64,000 nucleotides of DNA from Micromonospora halotolerans (GCF_032108445.1 NZ_CP134876.1:434001-498000), one strand, 5' to 3'; positions 39,496-48,822 are shown, counted from the stretch's first letter. A program made the numbers and translations. Notes: generated from the sequence alone by a model not told the origin.

Positions 39496-40561
39496 GCAGA
39501 ACCGGGTCGCGCGGACCATCCCCCGCCGCGGCCGCGAGCGGAACCTGGTGGACGTGCGCCCCGACTGGCCGGGCGGGCCGCTGCCGGCGCTGGTGCGCGC
39601 CAACGTGCCCGACGTCGACCTGACCGGCTGGCTGGCCGGCCACCGCGACGAGGTCGACGAGCTGGCCCGGCGCGCCGGAGCCGTGCTGTTCCGCGGCTTC
39701 GCCGTGGCCGGCGCCGACGACTTCCGCGCCGTCATGGCGGCCCTCTCCGGCGACGTGCTCTCCTACGGCGAACGTTCCTCACCGCGCAGCCAGGTTACCG
39801 AGGGGGTGTACACCTCCACCGAGCACCCGGCCGACCAGCCGATCGTGCTGCACAACGAGCAGTCGTACACGGTGAACTGGCCACTGCGGATCGTCTTCCA
39901 CTGCGAGGTCGAGCCGGCCGCCGGCGGGCGCACCCCCCTCGCGGACAGCCGCCGGGTGCTGGCCCGCCTCCGCCCGGAGACGGTCGCCGGGTTCGAGCGG
40001 CGCGGGGTGCTCTACCGGCGCAACTACCTGCCCGGCATCAGCCTCTCCTGGCAGACCGCGTTCCAGACCGAGCGGCGCGAGGAGGTCGAGGCGTACTGCG
40101 CCCGGGCGCTCATCGACGTGGAGTGGGTGGGCGACCGGCAGCTGCGGACCCGGCAGGTCCGGCCGGCGGTGCGCCGGCACCCGGTCACCGGGGAGCGGAC
40201 CTGGTTCAACCACGCGCTGTTCTTCCACGTCACCTCGCTGCCCGACGACGTCAGCGCCGGCCTGCGGGCCGCCCTCGGCGAGGAGGACCTGCCCTACCAG
40301 ACCGCGTACGGGGACGGCACACCCATCCCCGACGACGTGCTGGCCGAGCTGCGGGCCGCGTACGCCGCGGAGACCCGCTCCTTCGCCTGGCAGCGCGGCG
40401 ACGTGCTGCTGGTGGAGAACATGCTGGCCGCGCACGCCCGGGATCCGTTCACCCCGCCCCGGCGCATCCTCACCGCGATGTCCGACCCGGTCGCCGCACC
40501 CGAGCTGGCCGAGGCGCTGCGGGCCGGCACCGTGGCCGCCCCGGCGGGAGGCCCGGCATGA
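39488..40561 (+). CDS. TauD/SyrP-like Fe(II)/2-oxoglutarate oxygenase
   Basis: A 357-residue member of the TauD/clavaminate synthase-like oxygenases. The iron ligands are His122-x-Glu124 (VLHNEQSY) and the distal His316 (MLAAHARDP). An Arg near 327 (RRILTAM) fits 2-oxoglutarate binding. The HxE rather than HxD triad is typical of SyrP/AsnO-like amino-acid beta-hydroxylases acting in peptide assembly. The ATG overlaps the A-T-C gene by 8 nt and has GGGAG 8 nt upstream. The Asn prediction for A1 makes beta-hydroxylation of Asn, free or carrier-bound, the leading guess. Its paralogue follows immediately. Confidence 0.88.
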   Translation: MSEQNRVARTIPRRGRERNLVDVRPDWPGGPLPALVRANVPDVDLTGWLAGHRDEVDELARRAGAVLFRGFAVAGADDFRAVMAALSGDVLSYGERSSPRSQVTEGVYTSTEHPADQPIVLHNEQSYTVNWPLRIVFHCEVEPAAGGRTPLADSRRVLARLRPETVAGFERRGVLYRRNYLPGISLSWQTAFQTERREEVEAYCARALIDVEWVGDRQLRTRQVRPAVRRHPVTGERTWFNHALFFHVTSLPDDVSAGLRAALGEEDLPYQTAYGDGTPIPDDVLAELRAAYAAETRSFAWQRGDVLLVENMLAAHARDPFTPPRRILTAMSDPVAAPELAEALRAGTVAAPAGGPA

Positions 40562-41574
40562 GCGGGCCGGCGCCCCGGCGGCGCTCCACCGGCACGGTCA
40601 CCGCACCGGTGACCCGGCGGGTGCTCGTGGACGAGGAGTTCGTGCTGCTCGTCGAGGCCGCCGTGCCCGACCTCGACCTGGCCGGCTGGCTCGCCGGCCG
40701 CCGCGACGAGCTGCTGGCCGACCTGGACCGCCACGGCGCGGTGTTCTTCCGCGGCTTCGAGGTACGCACCCCCGACGACTTCAGCCTGGCCGCCCGGGCG
40801 GTCAGCCCGGACCTGCTCGGCTACCTGGAGCGGGCCGCGCCCCGGCACGAGGTCGCCGACCGGGTGTTCACCTCCACGGAGTTCAACGCCGAGCAGTGGA
40901 TCCCGCTGCACCACGAGATGTCGTACTCGCACAACTGGCCGACGCACCTCTACTTCTGGTGCGCGCAGCCGGCCACGGGCAGCGGCGGCGCCACCCCGCT
41001 GGCCAGCGAGCGGGTCATCACGCCGCTGATCCCGGCCGACGTGCGGGAGCCGTTCCTCCGCGCCGGCGTGAGCTACGTGCGCAACTACGGCCCGCACCTG
41101 GACCTGCCCTGGCAGGAGGCGTTCCAGACCAGCGACCGGGCGGAGGTGGAGGCGTACTGCGCCGCCTCGGCGACCGAGTTCACCTGGCTGGGCTCCGACG
41201 GGCTGCGGACCCGGGCCCGCCGGCAGGCGGTGGCCACGCACCCGCGTACCGGGGAGACGGTCTGGTTCAACCACGCCCACCTGTTCCACGTCTCCAACAT
41301 GCCGGCCGAGGTGTCCGGCGCGCTACTGCGCGAGTACGGCCCGGACGGGCTGCCCCGCAACGCCTACTACGGCGACGGCGAGCCGATCCCCGACGAGGTG
41401 GTCACCGGCATCCGCGAGCTGTACCGGCAGCACGCCGTCTCGGTGCCCTGGCAGCGCGGCGACGTGCTGGTGGTGGACAACTTCCTGGCCACCCACGGCC
41501 GGGAACCCTTCCGCGGCGACCGGCAGATCCTGGTCGCCATGTCCGACCTCTACGTGAACCGGAGTGTGGTGTGA
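40558..41574 (+). CDS. Second TauD/SyrP-like Fe(II)/2-oxoglutarate oxygenase
   Basis: A 338-residue paralogue of the preceding enzyme. The triad is His118-x-Glu120 (LHHEMSYSHNW) and His313 (FLATHGREPF); WFNHAHLFHV is the conserved core strand. The ATG overlaps the previous stop (ATGA). The two copies differ clearly outside the core, so they are probably an old duplication with different substrates or sites, for example Asn versus Glu or a second position. Retained metal ligands suggest both are active. Confidence 0.88.
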   Translation: MSGPAPRRRSTGTVTAPVTRRVLVDEEFVLLVEAAVPDLDLAGWLAGRRDELLADLDRHGAVFFRGFEVRTPDDFSLAARAVSPDLLGYLERAAPRHEVADRVFTSTEFNAEQWIPLHHEMSYSHNWPTHLYFWCAQPATGSGGATPLASERVITPLIPADVREPFLRAGVSYVRNYGPHLDLPWQEAFQTSDRAEVEAYCAASATEFTWLGSDGLRTRARRQAVATHPRTGETVWFNHAHLFHVSNMPAEVSGALLREYGPDGLPRNAYYGDGEPIPDEVVTGIRELYRQHAVSVPWQRGDVLVVDNFLATHGREPFRGDRQILVAMSDLYVNRSVV

Positions 41575-44500
41575 ACGGATACCGTCTGTCGCCGATCCAG
41601 CGCCTGGCCTGGGCCGGCAAGCAGGACCTGGTCCGGGCGCGGGTCCGGCTCGACCGGCCGCTGGACCGGGCCCGGTTGCAGGCCGCCGTCGACACGGTGG
41701 TGGCCCGGCACGAGGCGCTGCGGCTCACCCTGGTGCACCACCCCGGGCTGCGGGTGCCGTTGCAGGACGTGGACGACGCCCGCGCCGTGACGGTCGGGGC
41801 GCAGGGCGACCTGTCGGTCACGCTGACCGACGACGCGCTGGAGGTGGCCGCCACCCCGCTGATCGCCGACCCGGCCAGCCTGCGGCTGCTCCTCGCCGAC
41901 CTGGCGCGGGCCTACGCCGGCGAGGCGCTGCCGGAGGACCCGGAGGCGTTGCAGTTCCTGGACGTGGCCGAGTGGCAGCTGGAGGAGCGGGAGCAGGCCC
42001 CGGCCGCCGAGCCGGCCGCACCGGCCGCCCGGCTGGTCACCCCGCACGGCGACGACCCGAGCGCGGTCGTCACCGCCACGGTGCCCGCCACCGTGCTGGC
42101 CGACGCCGCGCGGGACGGGGGCGTCGCGCCGGGCACCGTGCTGCTGGCCGCCTGGGCCGTCGCCGTGTCCCGCCGGGCCGAGGCGCCGGACGGGGCCGAC
42201 GAGGCGGACCTGGTGCTGGCCCGGTGGAGCGACGGCCGGCAGGCCGACGGCACCGCCGGGGTGGTGGGCCCGCTGGGCGGCTACGGCCCGCTGCGGCTGC
42301 CCCTGCCGCTGCCGGCCTCCGCCGCGGACCTGCTCACGCTGGTCGGTGCCGCCGAGGCCGCGGCCGACGAGACGTTCCACCTGGTCGACCCGGTGGACGA
42401 GCAGTCCGGTGCGGTCGCCGGCTTCGCGCTGCGCCCCGCCGTGGGTCCGTCCACCGTGGCCGGTCTCGGCGGGACCACGGTGACCGTCGCCGACCCGGCG
42501 TCGGCCACCGGCCCGCAACTCACCGCGCTGTCCGACGGCGACCTCGTCACCCTGCGGGTGGTCGGCGGGCAGTGGCTGCTCGACGCGCTGCTGGCGGTCC
42601 TGCGCACCCTGCCCGCCGCGCTCACCGGGGACGCCCCGCTGTCCCTGCTCGGCGACGCGGAGGCCGGCTGGCTGGCCGACGCGGCGGGGACCCCGTCCGA
42701 GGCGCCCGGCCGCACCCTCGTTGACCTTCTGGACGCGGGCCTGGCCGGGATGGCCGGGGACGCTCCGGCGGTGGTCGCCGCCGACGGCGCGTACACCGCC
42801 GGTGAGCTGCGCGACCGGGCCGCGCGGGTGGCCGGCGCCCTCGCGGCGCGCGGCCTGGCCGGCGTGCCGGTCGGGGTGCTCGCCGCCCGGTCCCGGGACA
42901 CCGTGGTGGCCTTCCTCGGCGTGCTGCGGGCCGGGGCGGTGTTCGTGCCGCTGGACCCGGACGCCCCGCCGGCGCGCCTCGCCGCCCAGCTCCGGGCAGT
43001 CGGCGCGGAGGTCGTGATCGGCGCCGGCGGCCCGGCGACCGTGAGCGTCGCGGACCTGGTCGCGGCCGGCGGCCCGCCGCCGGCCACGGCGCCGGTCCCG
43101 GCCGACCCGGCCTACGTGATCTTCACGTCCGGCTCCACGGGGACGCCCCGCCCGGTGCGGGTGTCCCACCGCGCTGCGGCGCACCTCGCCGGCGCGCTGG
43201 AGCAGACGGTGTACGCGGGCAGCCGCCCCGGCCTGCGCGTCGCGGTCAACGCCCCGCTCACCTTCGACGCCTCGGTCAAGCAGCTCGTGCAGCTCGGCCA
43301 CGGGCGCGGCCTCTACCTGGTGCCCGAGGAGGTCCGCCGGGACGGCGCGGCGCTGGCCGCCGCACTGGCCGACCAGCGCGTCGACGTGCTCGACCTGACC
43401 CCCGCCCAGCTGCGCATCCTGCTCGCCGGCGCCGGCGACACCCCGCTGCCCGGCCTGCTGCTGCTCGGCGGCGAGGCGGTCCCGCCGGACCTGTGGGAGG
43501 CGGTGGCGGCGCTGCCCGGCGTCCGCGCGGTCAACCTGTACGGCCCGACCGAGTGCACGGTGGACACCAGCGCCGCGGAGATCCGCGCCGGGGACGCCCC
43601 GAGCATCGGCCGGCCGCTGCCCGGCGTCGCGGTCTGGGTGCTCGACGAGCGGCTACGGCCGGTGCCGCCGGGCGTGGCCGGGGAGCTCTGCGTCAGCGGC
43701 CCGCAGCTCGCCGACGGGTACCTGGGCGACCCGGAGACCACGGCCCGGCGGTTCGTGGAGGTGGCCCTGCCGACCGGGCGCACCGCGCGGGTGTACCGGA
43801 CCGGCGACCGGGTCCGCTTCGACGCCGGCCGGCGGCTGCGCTACCTGGGCCGCCTGGACGACCAGGTGAAGATCCACGGGTTCCGGGTGGAGCCGGGCGA
43901 GGTGGCGGCCGTCCTGCGCGGGCACCCCGAGGTCGCCGACGCCGCCGTGGTGGCCCGCGACGACGACGGGTACGGCGACCGCCTCGTCGCCTACGTCCGG
44001 CCCGGCGCCGGCCCGGCCCCGACCGTCGACGTCGACCGGATCGCCGGGGTCAACCCGCACGAGACCCGCTACCTGTACGACGAGATCTTCGTCCAGCAGG
44101 TCTACCTGCGCGACGGCATCGTGCTGCGGCCCGGGGCGACCGTGCTCGACGTGGGCGCGAACATCGGCATGTTCTCGCTCTTCGTCCACGCCGTCTGCCC
44201 GGACGCGACCATCCACGCGTTCGAGCCGGTGCCGTCGGTGGTCGACGTGCTGCGGCGCAACGTCGCCGAGTTCGGCGTGCCGGCCACGGTGCACGGGTTC
44301 GGGCTGTCCCGGGCGGCCGGGGAGGTCTCCTTCACCTACTACCCGGGCTACTCGATGATGTCCGGCCACGCCGCGTACGCCGACCCGGCCGCCGAGGTGG
44401 CGGTGATCAAGCGGTACCTGACCAACGAGCGGGACGCGGGCGCGGGCGAGCGGGACGTCCTGCTCGGCCGGGTCGACGAGCTGCTCGCCGAGCGCTTCGC

Positions 44501-46853
44501 CGGCCGGCGGCTCACCGTGCCGGTCCGGCCGCTCTCGGCCGTCCTGGACGAGCTCGCCCCGGAGCGGATCGACCTGCTGAAGATCGACGTGCAGCGGGCC
44601 GAGGCGGACGTGCTGGCCGGGCTGGAGGACCGGCACTGGCCGCTGATCGCGCAGGTCGCCATGGAGGTGCACGACGCGCCCGGCACCGACACCGCGGGCC
44701 GGCTGGCCGAGCTGGTCGCGATCTTCGAGGCGCGCGGCTTCACCGTGGTCACCCGGCAGGACGACCTGCTGGCCGGCACCGACCGGCACACCCTGCACGC
44801 CGTGCGCCCCGCGTACGCCGCCGACCCGCGCCCGCCCGTGGTCACACCGGCCGCGCCGGCGGCCGGCCCGCTGTCCGAGCGGCTGCCCGGCTGGCTGGCC
44901 GACCGGCTCCCCGCCCACCTGCTCCCGGCCGCCGTGGTGCTCCTCGACGAGCTGCCGCTGACCCGCAACGGCAAGCTCGACCGGGCGGCGCTGCCCGCGC
45001 CGCGCCTCGGCCGGCCCGGCGCCGGCGGGGGCGTCCCGCCCGCCAACCGGGCCGAGGAGATCCTGGTCGAGGCGTGGCGCGAGGTGCTCGGGGTGGCGGA
45101 CTTCGGGGTGACCGACAGCTTCTTCGCCCTCGGCGGCGACTCGATCCGCAGCATCCAGATGCAGGTGGCGGCGCAGAAGCGCGGGCTGTCCTTCCAGCTC
45201 AACGACATCTTCACGCACCAGACGATCCGGGAGCTGGTCGCGCACGGGCAGCTCACCCTCGACGGCGTCGAGACGGCGCCCGGCGGGGCGGAGACCGGCC
45301 GCTTCGCCCTGGTGGCCGCCGCCGACCGGGAGCGGCTGCCGGACGGGCTCGCGGACGCGTACCCGATGACCGCCCTCCAGCAGGGCATGGTCTACCACGG
45401 CGAGCTGACCGGCGACCCGGCCATGTACCACAACGTCACGGCGCACCGGATCGCCGCGCCGCTGGACGCGGCGGCGCTGCGCCGCGCGCTGGCCGGGCTG
45501 GTGGCCGCCCACCCGGTGCTGCGGACCGGGTTCGCGCTGGGCGCGTACTCGGAGCCGTTGCAGCTCGTGCACGCAGACGTGCCGGTCGAGGTGCCGGTGA
45601 CCGACCTGGCCGCCGCCGACCCGCAGGCCCGGCGGGCGCGGATCGACGACCTGATGGCCGAGGAGCGGGTACGCCCCTTCGACTGGACCCGCCCGCCGCT
45701 GCTGCGGCTGCACGCCGTGCGGGAGGACGCCGACGCGTTCACGCTGGTCGTCGCGGAGTACCACGGCATCCTCGACGGCTGGAGCCTGCACCGGTTCCTC
45801 ACCGACCTGCTGGCCGCGTACGACGCCGAACGGGCCGGCCGGGCGCGCCCGGCCGACCCCGGCCTGCCGTTCCGGGAGTACGTGGCGGCCGAGCGGCGCG
45901 CCCTGGCCGACCCGGCCACCCGCCGGTTCTGGCTGGACGGCGCCGGCGCGGCGCGGCCGCTGCTGCTCGGCGGGGCGCAGCCCCGGACCACCACCACCCA
46001 GCGGGTGCCGCTGAAGGCGGGCACCACCGAGGTCGTCGCCGCGGCGGCCCGGGCCGCCGGGGTGCCGGTCAAGTCCTGGCTGCTCGCCGCCCACCTCCGA
46101 CTGATCGGCGAGCTGGCCGGCCGGGACGACGTGGTCAGCGGCCTGGTGGTCGGGGGCCGGCCGGAGGGCGAGGGCAGCGACGCCACCCTCGGGCTGTTCC
46201 TCAACACCCTGCCGGTGAGCGTGGCGCTGGGCACCCGGTCGCCGGCCGAGCTGGCCGCCGAGGTGTGGCGGGCCGAGCGGGAGCTGATGGGGCACCACCG
46301 CTTCCCGCTCGCCGAGATCGTCCGCGCCGGCGGGGGCGTCCCCCGCTTCGACCACTTCTTCAACTGGACCCACTTCCCGCCCGGTCCGGCCGGCGGCGGC
46401 AGCCGCATCGCGGACAGCCGGGGCATCACCGTCGACGTGGCGTTCAGCCTCGCCGTCGACGCCGAACTGGACGCCGGGACCGGACGGCTGGCCCTCACCG
46501 TCCAGTACGACCACCGGCACGTGCCCGCGGAGCGGGTGGACGCGCTCGCCGACGGCTTCCGCCGGCTGCTCGCCGCCGATCCGGCCGCACCGCTGCCGCC
46601 CGTCGCCGACGCCGGGCCGGCCGGCGACGCGCGCGGCGAGTGGGCCGCCCGGGTGGCGGGGGCCTGGCGGGAGGTGCTCGGGACCGCGCCGCGCGACCCC
46701 GCCACCGACTTCCGGGCCGCCGGCGGGGACTCGCTGCGCGCCCTGCGGCTGGTCACCGTGCTGCGGCAGCGCCACGGCAGCGACCTCACGCTGCCCGAGT
46801 TCACGGCGCTCGGCAGCTACGGCGCGCTGGTGGACCGGGTGGCGCGCTCGTGA
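41571..46853 (+). CDS. NRPS with degenerate C, FkbM-interrupted A domain, T-C-T
   Basis: 1,760 residues; the GTG start overlaps the previous stop. Residues 1-370 resemble a condensation domain, but the HHxxxDG site is replaced by TPLIADPASL, so it is probably inactive. The A domain (about 375-1145) has the pocket code DAKDLGLVDK by eye, one residue from the surfactin Glu code. Between motifs A8 (DDQVKIHGFRVEPGE) and A9/A10 (NGKLDRAAL, Lys1135) it is interrupted at about 817-1087 by an FkbM-type SAM methyltransferase (LDVGANIGMFS, Asp860). A T domain follows (Ser1191), then a C domain (1264-1690; YHGILDG, keeping catalytic His1398 but with Tyr for the first His). The last unit is a T domain (Ser1721) with no A domain before it. 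The final carrier must be loaded from elsewhere. Confidence 0.88.
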   Translation: MNGYRLSPIQRLAWAGKQDLVRARVRLDRPLDRARLQAAVDTVVARHEALRLTLVHHPGLRVPLQDVDDARAVTVGAQGDLSVTLTDDALEVAATPLIADPASLRLLLADLARAYAGEALPEDPEALQFLDVAEWQLEEREQAPAAEPAAPAARLVTPHGDDPSAVVTATVPATVLADAARDGGVAPGTVLLAAWAVAVSRRAEAPDGADEADLVLARWSDGRQADGTAGVVGPLGGYGPLRLPLPLPASAADLLTLVGAAEAAADETFHLVDPVDEQSGAVAGFALRPAVGPSTVAGLGGTTVTVADPASATGPQLTALSDGDLVTLRVVGGQWLLDALLAVLRTLPAALTGDAPLSLLGDAEAGWLADAAGTPSEAPGRTLVDLLDAGLAGMAGDAPAVVAADGAYTAGELRDRAARVAGALAARGLAGVPVGVLAARSRDTVVAFLGVLRAGAVFVPLDPDAPPARLAAQLRAVGAEVVIGAGGPATVSVADLVAAGGPPPATAPVPADPAYVIFTSGSTGTPRPVRVSHRAAAHLAGALEQTVYAGSRPGLRVAVNAPLTFDASVKQLVQLGHGRGLYLVPEEVRRDGAALAAALADQRVDVLDLTPAQLRILLAGAGDTPLPGLLLLGGEAVPPDLWEAVAALPGVRAVNLYGPTECTVDTSAAEIRAGDAPSIGRPLPGVAVWVLDERLRPVPPGVAGELCVSGPQLADGYLGDPETTARRFVEVALPTGRTARVYRTGDRVRFDAGRRLRYLGRLDDQVKIHGFRVEPGEVAAVLRGHPEVADAAVVARDDDGYGDRLVAYVRPGAGPAPTVDVDRIAGVNPHETRYLYDEIFVQQVYLRDGIVLRPGATVLDVGANIGMFSLFVHAVCPDATIHAFEPVPSVVDVLRRNVAEFGVPATVHGFGLSRAAGEVSFTYYPGYSMMSGHAAYADPAAEVAVIKRYLTNERDAGAGERDVLLGRVDELLAERFAGRRLTVPVRPLSAVLDELAPERIDLLKIDVQRAEADVLAGLEDRHWPLIAQVAMEVHDAPGTDTAGRLAELVAIFEARGFTVVTRQDDLLAGTDRHTLHAVRPAYAADPRPPVVTPAAPAAGPLSERLPGWLADRLPAHLLPAAVVLLDELPLTRNGKLDRAALPAPRLGRPGAGGGVPPANRAEEILVEAWREVLGVADFGVTDSFFALGGDSIRSIQMQVAAQKRGLSFQLNDIFTHQTIRELVAHGQLTLDGVETAPGGAETGRFALVAAADRERLPDGLADAYPMTALQQGMVYHGELTGDPAMYHNVTAHRIAAPLDAAALRRALAGLVAAHPVLRTGFALGAYSEPLQLVHADVPVEVPVTDLAAADPQARRARIDDLMAEERVRPFDWTRPPLLRLHAVREDADAFTLVVAEYHGILDGWSLHRFLTDLLAAYDAERAGRARPADPGLPFREYVAAERRALADPATRRFWLDGAGAARPLLLGGAQPRTTTTQRVPLKAGTTEVVAAAARAAGVPVKSWLLAAHLRLIGELAGRDDVVSGLVVGGRPEGEGSDATLGLFLNTLPVSVALGTRSPAELAAEVWRAERELMGHHRFPLAEIVRAGGGVPRFDHFFNWTHFPPGPAGGGSRIADSRGITVDVAFSLAVDAELDAGTGRLALTVQYDHRHVPAERVDALADGFRRLLAADPAAPLPPVADAGPAGDARGEWAARVAGAWREVLGTAPRDPATDFRAAGGDSLRALRLVTVLRQRHGSDLTLPEFTALGSYGALVDRVARS

Positions 46854-48022
46854 CCGGTTTCAGCACGGCCGCCGTGCACGGCGACGACGGTCTGGTCCCC
46901 GGTGGGGCGGTGGCGCCGCCCATCGTGCAGAGCGCGACGTTCAGCGCCGAGTCCGACGAGCGGTTCACCGAGATCGCCACCGAGGCCCGGGGCAGCGCCT
47001 TCTACACCCGCTACGGCAACCCCAACCACGCGCAGGTGGCCGCCGTGGTGGCCGAGCTGGAGGGGGCGGAGACGGGCCTGGTCACCGCCTCCGGCATGGG
47101 CGCGATCAGCACGGTCGCCCTGGCACTGCTCTCGGCCGGCGACCACGTGGTGGTGCAGCGCAGCACGTACGGCGGCACCACCTCGCTCGCCACCGGCCTG
47201 CTGGCGCGCTTCGGGGTGTCCTGCACCCAGGTCGACCAGACCGACAGCGGAGCCTTCGAGCGGGCGCTGCGCCCGGAGACCCGCCTGGTGCTCGTCGAGA
47301 CGCCGAGCAATCCGCTGCTGGAGCTGACCGACCTGGCGGCGGTGGTCGCCTCGGCCCACGCGGCGGGCGCGCTCGTGGTGGTCGACAACACCTTCGCCAC
47401 GCCGGTCAACCAGCGCCCGCTGAGCGCCGGGGCGGACCTGGTCTGGCACAGCGGCACCAAGTTCCTCGGCGGTCACTCGGATCTGTCCGCCGGGGTGGTC
47501 GTCGGCCCGGCCGGGCTGGTCGAGCGGGTGTGGCGGACGGCGATCGTCACGGGCAGCACGCTCGGTCCGGTGGACGCGTGGCTGCTGCTGCGGGGCATCC
47601 GGACGCTGCCGCTGCGGGTGCAGCGGCACAACGACAACGCCCTCGCCCTGGCCCGGGCGCTGGAGGGGCACCCGGCGGTCGCCCGGGTCCGCTATCCGGG
47701 GCTGCCGTCGCACCCCCAGCACGATCTCGCGCGCCGGCAGATGACCGGGTTCGGCGGGGTGCTCGGTGTCGAGCTGGCGGCGGGCCGGGCGGGGGCGGCC
47801 GCCCTGCTGGCCGGGCTGGGGCTGGCGAAGCGCGCGGCCAGCCTGGGCAGCGTCAGCACGCTCGTGGTGCATCCCCGGTCGATGTGGGCGGGGATCGTGG
47901 ACGCCGGGCAGCTCGCCGCCACCGGCATCGGGGAGGGGCTGGTCCGCGTCTCCGCCGGCATCGAGGACACCGCCGACCTGGTGGCCGACTTCCTGGCGGC
48001 GCTGGACGGGGCGCCGACCTGA
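46850..48022 (+). CDS. PLP-dependent Cys/Met metabolism enzyme (gamma-lyase/gamma-synthase)
   Basis: A 390-residue fold-type I PLP enzyme of the cystathionine gamma-synthase/methionine gamma-lyase family. The PLP lysine is Lys204 in SGTKFLGGH; YTRYGNPN and ETPSNPLL are family signatures. The GTG overlaps the NRPS stop (GTGA), so it is the last gene of the assembly-line operon. Such enzymes do beta/gamma elimination or gamma-replacement on methionine or homoserine derivatives. Here it may make an unusual amino-acid building block for the A-less carrier, or act on a carrier-bound residue. Specificity cannot be read by eye. Confidence 0.88.
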   Translation: MTGFSTAAVHGDDGLVPGGAVAPPIVQSATFSAESDERFTEIATEARGSAFYTRYGNPNHAQVAAVVAELEGAETGLVTASGMGAISTVALALLSAGDHVVVQRSTYGGTTSLATGLLARFGVSCTQVDQTDSGAFERALRPETRLVLVETPSNPLLELTDLAAVVASAHAAGALVVVDNTFATPVNQRPLSAGADLVWHSGTKFLGGHSDLSAGVVVGPAGLVERVWRTAIVTGSTLGPVDAWLLLRGIRTLPLRVQRHNDNALALARALEGHPAVARVRYPGLPSHPQHDLARRQMTGFGGVLGVELAAGRAGAAALLAGLGLAKRAASLGSVSTLVVHPRSMWAGIVDAGQLAATGIGEGLVRVSAGIEDTADLVADFLAALDGAPT

Positions 48023-48108
48023 CGCGGGGCGGACGTCGGCGCATGGTCCGGGCCGCAACGGGAATCGGAGTGCCGCCAGCAGCACCGACGGACGCCAGGA
48101 GCCACGCC

Positions 48109-48822
48109 ATGACGGACCTCTCGCCCACCGGGCCGCCGCGGGCCGGCGACGGCGGCTTCGCCGTCGTGGAGATGTTCACCTCGCAGGGCTGCGAGAGCTG
48201 CCCACCCGCCGAGGAGGTGCTCACCGAGATCGAGCGGGACGCCCGCACGCGGGGCGAGCCGGTCTTCGCCCTGGGCTTCCACGTCGACTACTGGGACCAC
48301 CTGGGCTGGCCCGACCCGTACGCCGCGGCGGCGTACACCGCCCGGCAGGAGGCGTACGCCCGGGCCTTCGGCACCGGACACCTGTACACCCCGCAGATGG
48401 TCGTCAACGGCACGGCCGAGTTCGTCGGCTCCGACCGGCGGCGGGCCGCCGAGGCCATCACGTCCGCGCTGTCGGCGCCGGCCACCACGCCGCTCGCCCT
48501 GTCGGTCGGCGACGCGGGCGGTGGGCACGTGGTGGTGGACTACCGGGTTGAGCGGCCGCCCGCGCACGGCATGCTGCACGTGGCGGTCGTCGAGCGGGGC
48601 CTGGAGAACGACGTCCCCCGGGGCGAGAACGCCGGCCGCCGGCTGCGGCAGGACAACGTGGTGCGCGCCTTCACGTCGGTCGGCCTGGGCGCCGAGGAGG
48701 GCCGGGTGGACCTGGCGGTGCCGCCGGATCTCGACCCCGCGCAGGCGTCGGTGGTCGGCTACGTGCAGCAGGAGGGTGAGCGGGCCGTGGTCGGCGCCGC
48801 GGCCGTGGACGTGTCCGCCTGA
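48109..48822 (+). CDS. DUF1223 thioredoxin-like protein
   Basis: A 237-residue protein with a thioredoxin-like N-terminal half. EMFTSQGCESCPPAEEV carries the CxxC pair Cys28/Cys31, and FHVDYWDHLGW and TPQMVVNG are DUF1223 signatures. Most homologues are secreted, but this copy has no clear signal peptide. A redox role is likely, though its target is unknown. AGGAG lies 8 nt before the ATG. It starts 86 nt after the gamma-lyase gene, so it may or may not share the NRPS transcript. Confidence 0.83.
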   Translation: MTDLSPTGPPRAGDGGFAVVEMFTSQGCESCPPAEEVLTEIERDARTRGEPVFALGFHVDYWDHLGWPDPYAAAAYTARQEAYARAFGTGHLYTPQMVVNGTAEFVGSDRRRAAEAITSALSAPATTPLALSVGDAGGGHVVVDYRVERPPAHGMLHVAVVERGLENDVPRGENAGRRLRQDNVVRAFTSVGLGAEEGRVDLAVPPDLDPAQASVVGYVQQEGERAVVGAAAVDVSA

